Shown piece by piece: positions 1 through 12,679 of a DNA stretch of 64,000 nt. The first letter of the stretch is position 1. Each line of letters starts with the position of its first letter. The position numbers and the translations under genes are program-made. Source of the DNA: Monoplex corrugatus (Eukaryota > Mollusca > Gastropoda > Littorinimorpha > Ranellidae); the NCBI GenBank assembly GCA_030674185.1, contig JAPXFY010000026.1, positions 53,671,746 through 53,735,745 on the forward strand. Direction: 5' to 3'. The notes under the pieces are model-generated. The model had not been told where the DNA came from and did not search any database. It saw only the letters and a program-made list of their open reading frames with translations.

Positions 1-2455
1 TGTTAAGTCCAGCGGCATCTTTGTTGTGACTGTTATCTTTGTTGTGACTGTTGCATATGGCCTATCTATCTATGTTACTATCTTCTTCTTAAATTTACGT
101 ATACCGGAGATTAAGCCCTCTCATGTTTACAAAGCCAGCACCATGAAATAAACATTATCTGCTTCTAGCCATTTCTTTCATTTATGGAAAGCCTGTCAAA
201 GATTAACAGAATACTAAAGAGTAGAGAGCTTGTAAACAAAGACACACAAATCCATATTGAAAAGCGGTAGTCCTACATATATTGTTTCATATTGAAAAAC
301 AGTAGTCCTACATATTGTTTCATATCGAGGTGACAACTGAAGGTGGAATGCAATAAAAACATACTGTAAACACAAAACGCAACTTGATAAAACAATAAAA
401 CTATACACCAACAAAACAATTCTTATTCTTATTGTTACTTATACTATAGCATAAAAAATCTTATTCTTATTGTTGCTTAAAGCCTAGCCGACTGCGTAGA
501 GCCACATCAGGGCTATAACCGTTTCAATAAACACAGTGCATCAACAGGGAAAAAAAAAAAGAAAAGAAAATAAAGTACACATATCAATGCATTTGCACAA
601 ATAATCTAAGAAGATGATACTGGCACTGACCACTCTGTCCAATTTTTCACACAGGGATTTAAAAAACATACCTGAATACAAAGTTAAACACAACTACGGA
701 CACTAAAACATATAAAAATGGCCTAAGTTCCTAAAATTGCTTCCACATATCTCATTTCCCTAGAGCCAAAAAATGTACTTTATACATGTACCCAACTATT
801 AAATCCTAAGAGAGAGTACATAAGACTTTATTGAAAACATCAAGGCAGAAACTGACAGGAAGAAATGACAGAAAGCAAAGAAGCAAGGCAGAATTTCCAG
901 AAGGTGGGGATACCGTTTATACTGAAAGAGCCCATGGTATCGCCATGGGGGGGAAACAAAACAAAAAGTAATGATAATAACAAAAATACAAAAAATGAAG
1001 CAACCAGAAGTGATCAGTGTTAAGGCAAAATATGTCTTCAAATATACAAAAGACCCAAGCAGATTTGTAATTTCAAGTTACTCATTTGACCACAAAAAAA
1101 CAAATCTCTTCCTACTTTCCCTTTACCATTCTTTTGTTTCCTTCTTTTAAGGTTTTTGAATGAGCCGATGAAATGCCCGTCACCCATCAACTCTACATCA
1201 AATTACATTCAACTCAAATTTGGCAAAACTCATCTAGAAATAGCTCGGGTATCCTGAAATATTTTCTTTAGACACAATTCCTAATGTTAATACAATTCAG
1301 TCTTACAATTTAAAAACAAGAGCAAAAGCAATGGAAAATTTTGCAAATAAGAGCAAAAGCAAAGAAAACGAAAAAGGAAACAGAAAAAAACACAAAAATA
1401 GAACATGTATCTAATATAACAAACGAAGGCAGTCACAACATTACAGCAAACTGGCCTTTGTCAAGATAACAAAGAACAAATGCACAACATTCACAGAAGA
1501 AAAAAACCCTGTAGAGAACTTCCATAACATGGCACTGAGCAGAACAAAATGGCAGATGTATAAACTATGAAACTGGAAAGACGAATGTTATTCTACAACA
1601 TAAAAGTAGTAACGCCATATTATCATTTGTTTTATCCTGAGGGCTAAGGTCAAAATACTGGAAATTAAAATATTGGATATCAACAAAGTGTTTTGTCTTG
1701 AAGGTAAATGTGTATACACAAAATATACATATATGGTCAAATGAACAGAAAAATATGAATGTGAGAGGTAAGGCAGATGTTAATGGATTGTGCCTAGTGC
1801 ATTCAAAACAAAATCAAAGAAACAAGTCAACAGCATGTAGAGCTTTGCAACAGACGTTTGTCTACACTTGCTGCATAGCAGAATCAATTACAGAAACATA
1901 CAAATGATTGTCAACAAGTTCAGGGCAACTAAGCTATTTGTGCTAAAAATACTTGTGCTTAAATTAAGAAAAGCTCAAACTCACTGTCAGCAAATTAACA
2001 TCAAACTAACAGTTTGTGACAGAAATACTTACAGTTGAATTATCACACAATCTCCTTTCAAGTCTGGCTAAATGATTACATAATTTACACAATCTTTCAC
2101 CTGCTAAGCAGGCACTGCACCAAATTTTCAAGACAGTTAGACACAAACTGCCTAATAAGTATCAAGCAACACTTGTGTCACAGATCAACCCCCTCCCCCT
2201 TCCCCAGAGCAAAAGATGATTAATCACTCCAGATAATGAAGGTCTCATCAGAAGGCAGACAATTTGTGGGATTTTTCTTCTTTTTTTTTTCCTTTTTTTT
2301 CCCCGTCCCATTTTCTATGGCACTTCAGTTGCCACAGTGTCTGGGCGATATTTCACAAAGCTATGACGATGCATGACAATGGGGATCATAATCATGATGC
2401 TATGGAGATCCATTCTTGATTGAGATTATAAGACAGGGCTATACTCTACACATCC
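1..2455. other. AT-rich intergenic DNA, no gene seen
   Basis: No frame on either strand looks like conserved protein, and no RNA gene is evident. The stretch holds short A- and T-runs and one dispersed repeat (R1, about 476-545). It lies downstream of the minus-strand DIPK1 gene, but no link to that transcript can be shown. Confidence 0.6.
476..545 (+). repeat. Dispersed repeat R1, copy 1
   Basis: A core of about 50 bp (AAGCC-AGCC-ACTG-GAGCCA-ATCAGG-CTATAACC) recurs at 7490-7560 on the plus strand and, reverse complemented, at 60940-61025. Three copies in both orientations show an interspersed element. Its class is not recognised. Confidence 0.55.
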
Positions 2456-3535
2456 TTTGATAACATATTCTGGCATCAACCAGGCCCGAGAGATACAGAC
2501 ACCTGCATTGTCTGTCAGGAAATCTGAGCACACTTTCAGTGACCCATCTGTGAAGTGGTTGAGACTCGACTGTATGGTCCCACAGTCAGAAAGGCGAATT
2601 TTTCAACATCTACAGGGGAGACAGACAAGGTTGTATCCTTTCACCGTATCTCTTTAACATCTATACGGAACAAGTCATGAGAGATGCTGATATAGAAGGC
2701 TTGGGTATAAAGACAGGAGGGAAAAAACTTACAAACCTTTGCTATGTTGATGATACTGCGTTATTAGCAGACAACATTACCAGTGTGAAAAGAATTCTAT
2801 ACAGGGTGGATGCACCAGGCAGAAAGGCTGACCTAAATTTGAATGATAAGAAAACAAAAGTGCTACATATTAGAGGCAAAGACACTGAAAATAATCATGA
2901 CATCTTAATTAATAAAGTTCCTTTAGAAAATGTTACAAGATTTTAAACATCTTGTTTCTGTAAAAACTGATAATGGAACCTACTCTGAAGATATCAAAAT
3001 AAGAATTGGAATGGCAAAGCAAAAAATGGTCCAATTCAACAATACCAATCGGCCTGAAAATTAAACTTAAAATGTTTGATCTGGCCAATCATGACTTATG
3101 GCTGCAAAGCCTGGACTCTTAGGAAAGCTGACTGCAGAAGAATTGAGGCAGCGGAGATGTGGTTTTATCGGAGACTACTACATGTCAAATGGACAGACAG
3201 AAGAACTAATGAAAAACTAATGAAAGTGTCCTGGAAGAACCTCATACCACCAGAAAATTCTTAGCAGACATCAACAAGAGAAAATTAAAATACATTAGCC
3301 ATGTGCCATGTAGCAAGAACACAGACCTCATGGCAACCATTTTTCAAAGAAAAACAGAAGCAAAAAAGAAGAAGGGCAGACCTCCAATCTCATACATCGA
3401 GAACATAACCAACATCAATGGCCCAAATATTCAAGAAAATGTCCACAAAAGTTCAGACAGAGCCATTTGAAAGAGGGTGGCAGTGTCAAAGAGTGCAGAG
3501 GACAACATTGAACCCGGCGACATCGACACGTAAGA
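2456..3535 (+). pseudogene. LINE family 2 reverse-transcriptase remnant
   Basis: This is a decayed non-LTR retrotransposon. Broken plus-strand frames carry a reverse-transcriptase palm: a RQGC-like segment near 2620, then LCYVDDTALLADN near 2735-2775 (the YxDD catalytic box), and further on MTYGCKAWTLRKADCRRIEAAEMWFYRRLL split over the region 3085-3185, typical of the end of the RT region in RTE-like elements. After several stops the C-terminal tail (GRP...ITNI...PGD) runs to about 3535. The same 3' end occurs at 18998-19450 and 28037-28363, which defines the family. No endonuclease domain is visible, so the copy is 5'-truncated. It is certainly non-functional; clade assignment is tentative. 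Confidence 0.8.
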
Positions 3536-3658
3536 CTTAATGGATGAAAATACTCATTCTTATTCGATGGTTACATATTTCTGGAACCAATTTTCCAAAA
3601 CACTGGCAGTCTCTGACCTACAATGAATTATCTGACTATACAGCCAAGTGTCGGTGAA

Positions 3659-3794
3659 TTAACCCTTTGACTCCCACATCCTGTCGGCCAGCATCCTGCA
3701 TTGTCAACTCTGCTAGCAAAGTAAAAACTTAAATCCTAGTCAAAGGGTTAAGTTTTTGCAGTTGGTGGATAGGATGCAGGAGTCAAATGGTTAA
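3659..3794. mobile_element. TTAA fold-back MITE, copy A
   Basis: A 136-bp palindromic element begins TTAACCCTTTGACTCC and ends GGAGTCAAATGGTTAA, so the termini are inverted repeats flanked by TTAA. A second, internal TTAA-bounded terminus pair lies near 3729-3752. It contains no coding sequence. TTAA target sites with CCC-type termini are the hallmark of piggyBac-superfamily elements; the class is inferred from ends only. Sister copies are at 7940, 18337 and 37509. Confidence 0.75.
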
Positions 3795-4005
3795 ACCACA
3801 CTATACTTAATTCTAGTTAACAAAACAAAAGACAGCAATCTCGTGGTATCACAGCCCACTGACTAGTACATGTATACACAAACATCTTACTTTCCAAAAT
3901 TAGATATATGTCCTCCTAAAAATAAACAAATTGCATTCACCGCATTATAATTCAGATCTGAATAAACAATGTAAAACATTATTTTCTCTCTCCACAGATA
4001 CTACA

Positions 4006-4270
4006 TTTCGCGTAGATTGGTTAGTTCTTTTGACAGAGTCACAGACTCAAAATCTGATATCCTGAGTTCAACTGTAGCCCGCAACATTAAAAATGGTCTG
4101 TTTGCTGCCTATCCTAACGTTTCCATCAGTCTGATGATAAGTCCCCCATCTCTCTCCCTCCTCATTTCAAGACTTTACCAGCACATCGGACAATTGCTGG
4201 CAGAGCGGGATCGAATGCATATGAATTGTCCTTGTGTGATGAATTCCTCTTGAAGTTAAGTCCAAACTCA
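4006..4270 (+). mobile_element. tRNA-derived SINE (SINE-A), copy 1
   Basis: The 5' part resembles a degenerate tRNA with an A-box-like TAGATTGGTTAG and a B-box-like GAGTTCAACTG, followed by a family-specific body (TTTCCATCAGTCTG, CATTTCAAGAC). The body recurs at 18255-18665, 31704-31925 and 59165-59395. The CATTAAAAATGG stretch near 4085 is the empty site corresponding to a MITE insertion in the copy at 18 kb. Confidence 0.65.
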
Positions 4271-4940
4271 AAAAATCATCATACAGTCATTCAGACCGCA
4301 ATCAACAATACAAAACATGATTCTCTCTCTTCTCGTCCGTATGATGTTATGGCAGACCAAGATAAATGTTACAAGGAATCAAAAAAATTGTAACTTATTT
4401 TCTAAATGTGGTACATTAACACAATACATATCATTATACTAATATTAACAACAATAACAACAAAAACAATCATCAATTTTTCTTCATAAATGTTAAAAAT
4501 CTTGTCTTTCTTCTTTCTTTTTTTGTTCCCATTTCACAAAGATTCACAACATGGATTTTACCTATGGAACGCAATAACACAATCACTGGATTGACAAATG
4601 GAACTGCCGGAATCAATAAAATTAACAATAAAATAATATTACAAAAACCTGATTTGGTGTTTTGTTTATTTATTTGTTTGCTTGTTTTTCTTTTTTGTTT
4701 TTGTTTTCAATGAAGTCTAGACATACAGATCACAACTGACACACAAAAAGCTAGAGTTACACAGAGCAAGGTGCATCCCAACAGCACATTGCTGTCACTG
4801 TGTCATCAACCTCTCTACTCTTCACACCAGCATATCTTGGAACTCCACAAAAAGATAAAACAGCCTTGATGATCCTGCAGAACGGTAGCCACAGCTTTAT
4901 CATGAAATGCCTTTTTCCACTACATGAGAGACACAACTGG

Positions 4941-5102
4941 CAAACTCTTTGACTATTTTCACCCTCTTCAACACCTACAAAAACATCACCCTTTCATTCT
5001 CTCGGTCTCACCCTATCCTGCAGAAACATGGCAGACAGGGTGAAAAAGTCCAGAGTTAGGTTTTTGCAGCCGATGGATAACATCATGGAGTGAAATGGTT
5101 AA
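4941..5102. mobile_element. TTAA fold-back MITE, degenerate copy
   Basis: Starts CTCTTTGACT, contains CCCTATCC and GGTTTTTGCAG arms, and ends GGAGTGAAATGGTTAA. Similarity to the intact copies is partial, so the left boundary is uncertain. Confidence 0.45.
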
Positions 5103-5265
5103 AGGATACAGATCACTGTACATGGATCTTATACTATTTGACAAAATGAAAATGACTTGTTGTTTTGAAAGTTATGACGGATAAAACACCAACAACAAAT
5201 GAACATTTACCCATAACACCTTTACATTTTGCATTTTGTCTGCTTGTCAATCTGCACTGTGGTGT

Positions 5266-6180
5266 GAAACAATAATCTACACAGTGAAACATCAATCCTT
5301 TACCATTATCTTAAAAAAAACAATAATCTACACAGTGAAACATCAATCCTTTACCAATATCTTAAAAAAAACAATAATCTACACAATGAAATATCAATCC
5401 TTTACCAATATCTTAAAACAACAATAATCTACACAGTGAAACATCAATCCTTTACCCATATCTTAAAAAAATCAATAATCTACACAGTGAAACATCAATC
5501 CTTTACCCATATCTTAAAAAGACAATAATCTACACAGTGAAACATTAATCCTTTACCCATATATATCTTAAAAAGACAATAATCTACACAGTGAAACATC
5601 AATCCTGTACCCATATCTTAAAAAGACAATAATCTACACAGTGAAACATCAATCCTTTACCCATATATATCTTAAAAAGACAATAATCTACACAGTGAAA
5701 CATCAATCCTTTACCCATATCTTAAAAAGACAATAATCTACACAGTGAAACATCAATCCTTTACCAATATCTTAAAAAAACAATAATCTACACAGTGAAA
5801 CATCAATCCTTTACCCATATCTTAAAAAGACAATAATCTACACAGTGAAACATTAATCCTTTACCCAATATATCTTAAAAAGACAATAATCTACACAGTG
5901 AAACATCAATCCTTTACCCATATCTTAAAAGACAATAATCTACACAGTGAAACATCAATCTTTACCCATATATATCTTAAAAAGACAATAATCTACACAG
6001 TGTAACATCAATCCTGTACCCATATCTTAAAAGACAATAATCTACACAGTGAAACATTAATCCTTTACCAATATCTTAAAAAAACAATAATCTACACAGT
6101 GAAACATCAATCCTTTACCAATATCTTAAAAAAACAATAATGTACCCAATGAAACAACAATCTCCTACCAATACTTTAAA
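5266..6180. repeat. 50-bp minisatellite, about 18 units
   Basis: About 18 tandem units of the pattern CAATAATCTACACAGTGAAA + CATCAATCCTTTACCCATA + TCTTAAAAA. The basic period is about 50 bp; several units carry an extra TATAT, giving about 55-56 bp. Divergence rises at the right edge, as usual for array ends. No protein is implied. Confidence 0.93.
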
Positions 6181-6269
6181 AACAATGTCCTATACATTCT
6201 CATTCATGAAGAGTTCTGAGATCTTTCACCATTCACACAATCCCTGATGTCTCTTTAATCCTTCATGGA

Positions 6270-6550
6270 TTCCGATTTTCTCCAACGCTTGTATGCAAGT
6301 CGTTTTGCCCACACTGTGCAGGCAGCATATTGCTGCACAGTCTGCATAATCTGTCGTTGGTGTGCATGTATGTTGGATGTTTTCATGATTCCATAACACG
6401 ACTTACAAGATCTTCAGTGTGAAACTTTGATAATCTGCATGCATATACACAAAAGGGGATTATGCGCTGGCAGGTCTGCACACAAGCTGACTGGGAGATT
6501 TGAAAAATCTCCATTCTTTACCCACTAGATGGAGGTATCTAAGCCAACTG
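6270..6550 (+). repeat. Dispersed repeat R2, copy 1
   Basis: A segment around 6466-6535 (AGGTCTGCACACAAG, GGGAGATTTGAAAAATCTCC, TTCTTTACCC) matches 61744-61815 on the same strand. It contains a short palindrome (GGAGATTTGAAAAATCTCC). The left boundary is uncertain. The class is not recognised. Confidence 0.45.
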
Positions 6551-7219
6551 AACAAGGACCTTCTAGTTGGAAATGCAATGTTTAGCCACTCAACTACTGT
6601 GTCTGGCAAAATATCTGCTGTTTTGCACAAAATGGTTGCTCTAACTTATCAACATGGACGAAACAAAAATGAAAACTCTTCATTAATGTGGTTGGGAAAA
6701 AAAATCTACAATGATGTGGTTTACATGTGATATGCCCTATAAAGTATTATGTATACATCAATACAACTAAATGTATTTGCAGCTCGTACAAGTACTGGCA
6801 AGAGAAAATACAATTTCTCCATGGAATGGAATACAGCACTCAAAATCAACATTAGTATCTACACAAAAGCAAAAAAGAAAGTATTGCACTATAGACTGAC
6901 ATATGGTTGAACCCAAAAATTTATAGTACACTCACAAGTTCTTTCTGAATTTCATTGCAAACCTTGTTCAATCATGGTACATCTGGCCAATGTAAAATCA
7001 TATTAAAACAAAACTTTCCTGTTTATAACAAGATAATACATTGTTTTTAAAGATCATATGATTAGGAATGAAACTATCTGTTTGCAAAAATAATAACATT
7101 TTTCTTTCTGCACCTTTTCACAAATCAAATTTTTCTGCCTTCCTTTCATCTGATAGTTGTTCTGATGAAAAAAGAGACGACTACCGCCCGTATACCTTTC
7201 TTGTAATGCCTATTTCATT
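6551..7219. other. Intergenic DNA, nothing recognised
   Basis: AT-rich sequence with no conserved reading frame, tandem array or recognisable transposon end. Confidence 0.5.
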
Positions 7220-7475
7220 ATTATAATTCATCTTTTATTATTACAATTCTTTTTCTTTTTCTTCTTCTTCTTCTCCTTCTTCCTCTTATCATCATCATCA
7301 TCAATATTATCATTATCATCATTATCACCATCATCATCATCATCATTGTTGTTTTTGTTGTCGTTGTTCTTGCTGTTGTTGTTATGTTCTTTTGTTGCTG
7401 TTATTATTATCATAACTATTATTGTTATTATATTATTATTATTATTATCATTATAATTATTATTATTATATCATT
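7220..7475. repeat. Compound trinucleotide microsatellite
   Basis: Consecutive (CTT)n, (ATC)n, (TTG)n and (ATT)n blocks. These create apparent Asp/Asn/Lys-rich and poly-Ile frames that are artefacts. Confidence 0.9.
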
Positions 7476-7489
7476 ACTATCACTAGTGT

Positions 7490-7625
7490 GCAAAGCCCAG
7501 CCAACTGCTCTGAGCCATATCAGGGCCATGACCATTTCATACAAAACACATGTAAAACCTAGAAAAGAATGATTAAGTACAACATAGTTAATTAAAACTA
7601 CTGACAGTGCATTGTTGTGACACAC
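7490..7625 (+). repeat. Dispersed repeat R1, copy 2
   Basis: TGTGCAAAGCCCAGCC, ACTGCTCTGAGCCATATCAG and GGCCATGACC match the copies at 476 and 61 kb. It follows an (ATT)n run. Confidence 0.55.
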
Positions 7626-7939
7626 AAGACAAGGATTTCAAATGTTCAAAAGACCAATAAACATATCAGGCTGGTGGCAAAAAAGCAATCAAGCATATCC
7701 ATACAGCAAAACGTGATCCAGTACAAAACATCCATGTGATAATCATGGAATGAGAACTACAGGCAAGCACTACATAAACAGAACAAAGGTACAGCATGGA
7801 AATCACCATCGAGAAGACAAAACAGAAGACAAAACTGATGGCCATCCACGAGACTACCATCACAAAGTGATATGACTGTTTATGGATTGAAGCAAGGACC
7901 TGCTCAACAATTCACTTTCCCCGAGATCCATCAATAGCA

Positions 7940-8130
7940 TTAACCCTTTGACTCCTGCGCCCATCCACCAACTGCAAAAACTTAACCCTCTGACTCCTGG
8001 CCCTATCCATCAACTTCCTGCAGGAATCTGGTGGACTGGGTGAGGGAGTCAAAGGATTACATTTTTGCTTTGCTAGCACAGTTGACAATGCAGGATACTG
8101 GAAGACAGGGTGCGGGAGAAAAAGGGTTAA
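7940..8130. mobile_element. TTAA fold-back MITE, copy B (nested)
   Basis: A 191-bp element with outer ends TTAACCCTTTGACTCC and AAAAGGGTTAA, enclosing an inner TTAACCCTCTGACTCC ... GGAGTCAAAGGATTA hairpin that starts at about 7982. The inner copy sits at the apex of the outer palindrome, suggesting one copy inserted in another. Confidence 0.75.
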
Positions 8131-8546
8131 GGGTTAAGGGATCCAAACCAGAAATCCTTTCAAGGGCAGTAAAGACAACATCAGCATTGTCCAGGCTGAA
8201 ACCTGAATGGAAGGACAAGAATATCTCCATGAAACACTGATAAGATCAGACTCTTGTGTGCACTGGTACATTCCACCTTCCTTTACGTGTGCCAGACATG
8301 GACCCTCATAGCGGAACTGTATAAAAGAAATCCAAGTCATGAACATGAGGTGATACTTAACATGATACTTAACATCAGATTATTAACCATATCACAATGA
8401 ACAAGTACATCAAACCATCTAACAGCACAGAGACCTGCTGACTTCAGAAAAGAAAAGTACACTGGAATGGCCACGTAACAATATTCACTGGCATTGCTAA
8501 ATCAATCCTCCCAGGAACTCTTGAGGGATGGAGATGAAGGGGAACA

Positions 8547-8568
8547 CTCACACACACACACACACACA

Positions 8569-8634
<66 letters not shown>
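8547..8634. repeat. (CA)n microsatellite
   Basis: About 88 bp of nearly pure CA with one interruption. Confidence 0.97.
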
Positions 8635-8635
<1 letters not shown>

Positions 8636-8897
8636 GGGCAGACAACATTGCAGAATGAGCAGAAAAATCATTTACAACCAGGTTTTGGCACATAACCAAC
8701 AGAGCTGGAAGAATCTGGAGAACAGTTCTTCAGTGCAATGCCCCAGTGATTCTTCACAGCGTTCAGTGGCCCAAGGACATTATGATTCATAGAGTCCAGG
8801 AGAAGGAGAAGACAAAACAGTGATCATTCAATGCTGTGAAGTTCCTGCCAACATGGCAATCAAGCCAACATAAAACAAACACACATACTGATCAGAG

Positions 8898-10246
8898 GAC
8901 AAAGAGACATGTAAGTAACACCAAGACAAAGAGACATGTAAGAAACACCAAGACAAAGAGACATGTAAGTAACATCAAGACAAAGAGACATGTAAGTAAC
9001 ACCAAGACAAAGAGACATGTAAGTAACATCAAGACAAAGAGACATGTAAGTAACATCAAGACAAAGAGACATGTAAGTAACATCAAGACAAAGAGACATG
9101 TAAGTAACACCAAGACAAAGAGACATGTAAGTAACACCAAGACAAAGAGACATGTAAGTAACATCAAGACAAAGAGACATGTAAGTAACATCAAGACAAA
9201 GAGACATGTAAGTAACACCAAGACAAAGAGACATGTAACACCAAGACAAAGAGACATGTAAGTAACACCAAGACAAAGAGACATGTAACACCAAGACAAA
9301 GAGACATGTAAGTAACACCAAGACAAAGAGACATGTAAGTAACACCAAAACAAAGAGACATGTAAGTAACACCCAAGACAAAAGAAACATGCAAGTAACA
9401 CCAAGACAAAGAGACATGTAAGTAACACCAAGACAAAGAGACACGTAACACCAAGACAAAGAGACATGTAAGTAACACCAAGACAAAGAGACATGTAAGT
9501 AACATCAAGACAAAGAGACACGTAAGTAACATCAAGACAAAGAGACATGTAAGTAACACCAAGACAAAGAGACATGTAAGTAACACCAAGACAAAGAGAC
9601 ATGTAACACCAAGACAAAGAGACATGTAACACCAAGACAAAGAGACATGTAAGTAACATCAAGACAAAGAAAACATGTAAGTAACACCAAGACAAAGAAA
9701 TATGTAAGTAACACCAAGACAAAGAGACATGTAAGAAACACCAAGACAAAGAAATATGTAAGTAACACCAAGACAAAGAGACATGTAAGTAACACCAAGA
9801 CAAAGAGACATGTAAGTAACATCAAGACAAAGAGACATGTAAGTAACACCAAGACAAAGAAACATGTAAGTAACATCAAGACAAAGAGACATGTAAGTAA
9901 CACCAAGACAAAGAGACCTGTAAGTAACACCAAGACAAAGAGACATGTAAGTAACATCAAGACAAAGAGACATGTAAGTAACACCAAGACAAAGAGACAT
10001 GTAAGTAACATCAAGACAAAGAGACATGTAACACCAAGACAAAGAGACATGGAAGTAACACCAAGACAAAGAGACATGTAAGTAACACCAAGACAAAGAG
10101 ACATGTAAGTAACACCAAGACAAAGAGACATGGAAGTAACACCAAGACAAAGAGACAAGTAACATCAAGACAAAGAGACATGGAAGTAACACCCAGACAA
10201 AGAGACATGACAAAGAGACATGTAAGTAACACCAAGACAATAGTGC
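8898..10246. repeat. 27-bp minisatellite, about 50 units
   Basis: About 1.35 kb of tandem units GACAAAGAGACATGTAAGTA + ACACCAA (27 bp) with a C/T variant (ACACC/ACATC) and a recurrent 4-bp-deleted 23-bp unit that lacks AGTA. Because 27 is divisible by 3, long frames stay open on both strands (up to 303 codons on the minus strand, a 9-residue repeat rich in L, C, W, Y). The short units swap frames, which is why several long frames overlap. There is no sign of selection for protein. Confidence 0.95.
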
Positions 10247-12000
10247 CAATATCTACTCATCAAAAAATGAGATATTTAACAAAAGCCTCTATAGGCAAAC
10301 TTGGGAAATGAGATTCCCATGGCACATAATCATATTCTAATCATATACAACAATAACAAACATGTGTAAACAATACACCTGAACTGTGCTGTCATTTGCT
10401 GAAAAGACTATTTAAAAAAGTAAGCACACAATCACAAACTAGTTAACAACATCAAAATGTGTGGCATTTTATGAAAAATACAATGACTAGATGCTGCAGA
10501 TTGTGCAAAGTACCGTGCACAAAACATTCACAATAATATAGTAAAAAGTTGTGACACAAAACCCAACGCTCTTCTCCAAAGTGTCTTTCCCATTCAAAAA
10601 CATGATTTTAAATATCAACCACACACTATATCCCGCACCAAATCTTACACTAAATATACAAACACAAGCCATAAAAATCGTAAGATATACATCATTAAAA
10701 CTGAACCTTGTTTGCATTACATGCACAATCACATTGCTGGTCAGTTTAAAGCACTGTCAACACAGATATATGTTTTTTCTTCTACATCCAAAGACAAGGA
10801 GAGAAAAATACCAAACATCTTTATTTTTACAAACACACATTAAGCACAAAATATCTCTTTTTACATGCATACCTGATTCAGTGCACAAGGTTTTGATTGT
10901 TCTCCATATCTTGTACAGGATCTACAAACATGGGCCAATTCAAAAACTCATGTGTCAACACTAAACTAAAGGGGAAAAGCAAAAGCAAAAAAACAAATTT
11001 TGTACACTCACACCTTTTTTTTTCCAAAATCAAATTACTACTTTCCTTCCAATTTGCTTTTTTTCCTGGTGTTAAGTATGTAATACTGATCAGACAAAGC
11101 AAAAATAATACAGTTTCTATGGGATAGTTTCACTTGTGCCAGCTTCACTGTCTAACACTTTGCTTAAAACAGACCTGTTTAAGAATCTGCACTTTAAACA
11201 GGATAAGAGTTAAACTCAATGTCAACAATTTTCAAACATGCATGTCTTCTGCCAGTTCTGGATGGGTCTAATTAATACACAATTCATAGAATTAAGCATG
11301 AAATTACACAGATTTCCTTAAAAAGATGGCAAAGAAGATAAAGAACAAGACAAAAGAAGAAGATAGAGAGTTAAAGAGGATAAGTATTAATTAAGACACT
11401 CAAACCTCAGTTCTATTTGATAAAACTGAGTGTAGGAATGGGAATAGTGAAATTTCCTAACATGTACACTCAAGCAGGCAACTTGAACTCACACATATAA
11501 TTAAACGCAAAGCCTTGGAGCTGCATGTACACTCAACTTGCACACACACACATACAATAAATGCAAAGTTTACAGAAGCTGATATCAAGGTACAGAACAT
11601 CACATTCCAATCATGAACTATGAAGGAATAAATCTGCTACTTCAACTACTGAATATGGAATGCACTTGAATTTTGTACTATGCTTTGTCAACTGCAACAT
11701 TGTCTAAAACAATGAATTTGAAAAGCAAAATTGTGAAAAAATTCCCTCCTGAAGATGTATCTGATTTAATTAACAATATCAACATTGCAAGCCAGATCTG
11801 ATTCCTTTCTACGATCATTGTGACAATCTTCTTCTCCCGCTTCCTATTTGGTGTGTGTGTGTGTAAAGTGGGGGGGGGGGGGCAGTGTTTGTCAGTATGT
11901 ATCTATGTATGTATGTATGACTATATTATGTGTCTCTGTGTTTGTGTGTATCTGTTGATGTTGCTAAACTTTTTATGACATATGAAAGCAAATGTGCAAT
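10247..12000. other. AT-rich intergenic DNA, no gene seen
   Basis: Overlapping short frames on both strands near 10.5-11.1 kb have no recognisable domains. A short (GT)n next to a run of 12 or so G lies at about 11855-11882. Confidence 0.5.
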
Positions 12001-12001
12001 C

Positions 12002-12170
12002 AGTGTAAATCTGACAGAACTGGACATTAAAATCATTCTGATGTGATAATGGTCACTGTGAATATGACAGAACTGAACATTAAAATCATTCTGATGTGAT
12101 AATGGTTACTGTGAATATGACAGAACTGAACATTAAAATCATTCTGATGTGATACTGATCAGTGTAAATC
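12002..12170. repeat. 57-bp tandem repeat, 3 units
   Basis: Three nearly identical units containing GACAGAACTGAACATTAAAA and TCATTCTGATGTGATAATGG. Confidence 0.92.
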
Positions 12171-12679
12171 ACAGCCTTCTCAAATATGAGGGTATTCTCC
12201 AATACTTTTTCAACCTGTTAAGTGTCTCTGTTATTTGGACAAATGCATGGCACATCAATATAACATTTATGATTGCCTTCTCAAATACATCCATTTACCA
12301 ACACAGCACCTGCCCAATGAGCTATTCTAGCCAGTAGCATCAAGCTTTAAATACGTTTGTATTCAACACAACAAACTACTGCCCAAAATGAAAAACCACA
12401 GGCAATAAATATCTGACTAGAGAAAAGACTGTACACATATCAAACAATGTCTTAGAAAACATACAATTCTTTAGTTCCACTTTGTGACTAACCTATCATA
12501 CAATCAAATATTCCCAAACTGTGACAAAGAAGATTTTGGAGCTATAAATAACAACTGTCAAGAACAAACACAAAAAAGACAACAAATAGGAAATGGCTTC
12601 TGACTTTAAAAGAACAACAAACAAACAACATACGTACAAAATATCTCTAAATATGAAAAAATAGAAAATGCAATATCTC

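Noticed and set aside
5266..6180. Regular repeats resembling a CRISPR array
   Set aside because: Units are head-to-tail with no variable spacers and the host is eukaryotic.
7228..7625. Asp/Lys-rich and poly-Ile frames
   Set aside because: Products of the compound trinucleotide microsatellite.
8860..10249. Overlapping 141-303-codon frames, and the CRISPR-like look of a regular array
   Set aside because: Contiguous 27-bp minisatellite without unique spacers, in an animal genome; frames stay open only because the period is a multiple of 3.
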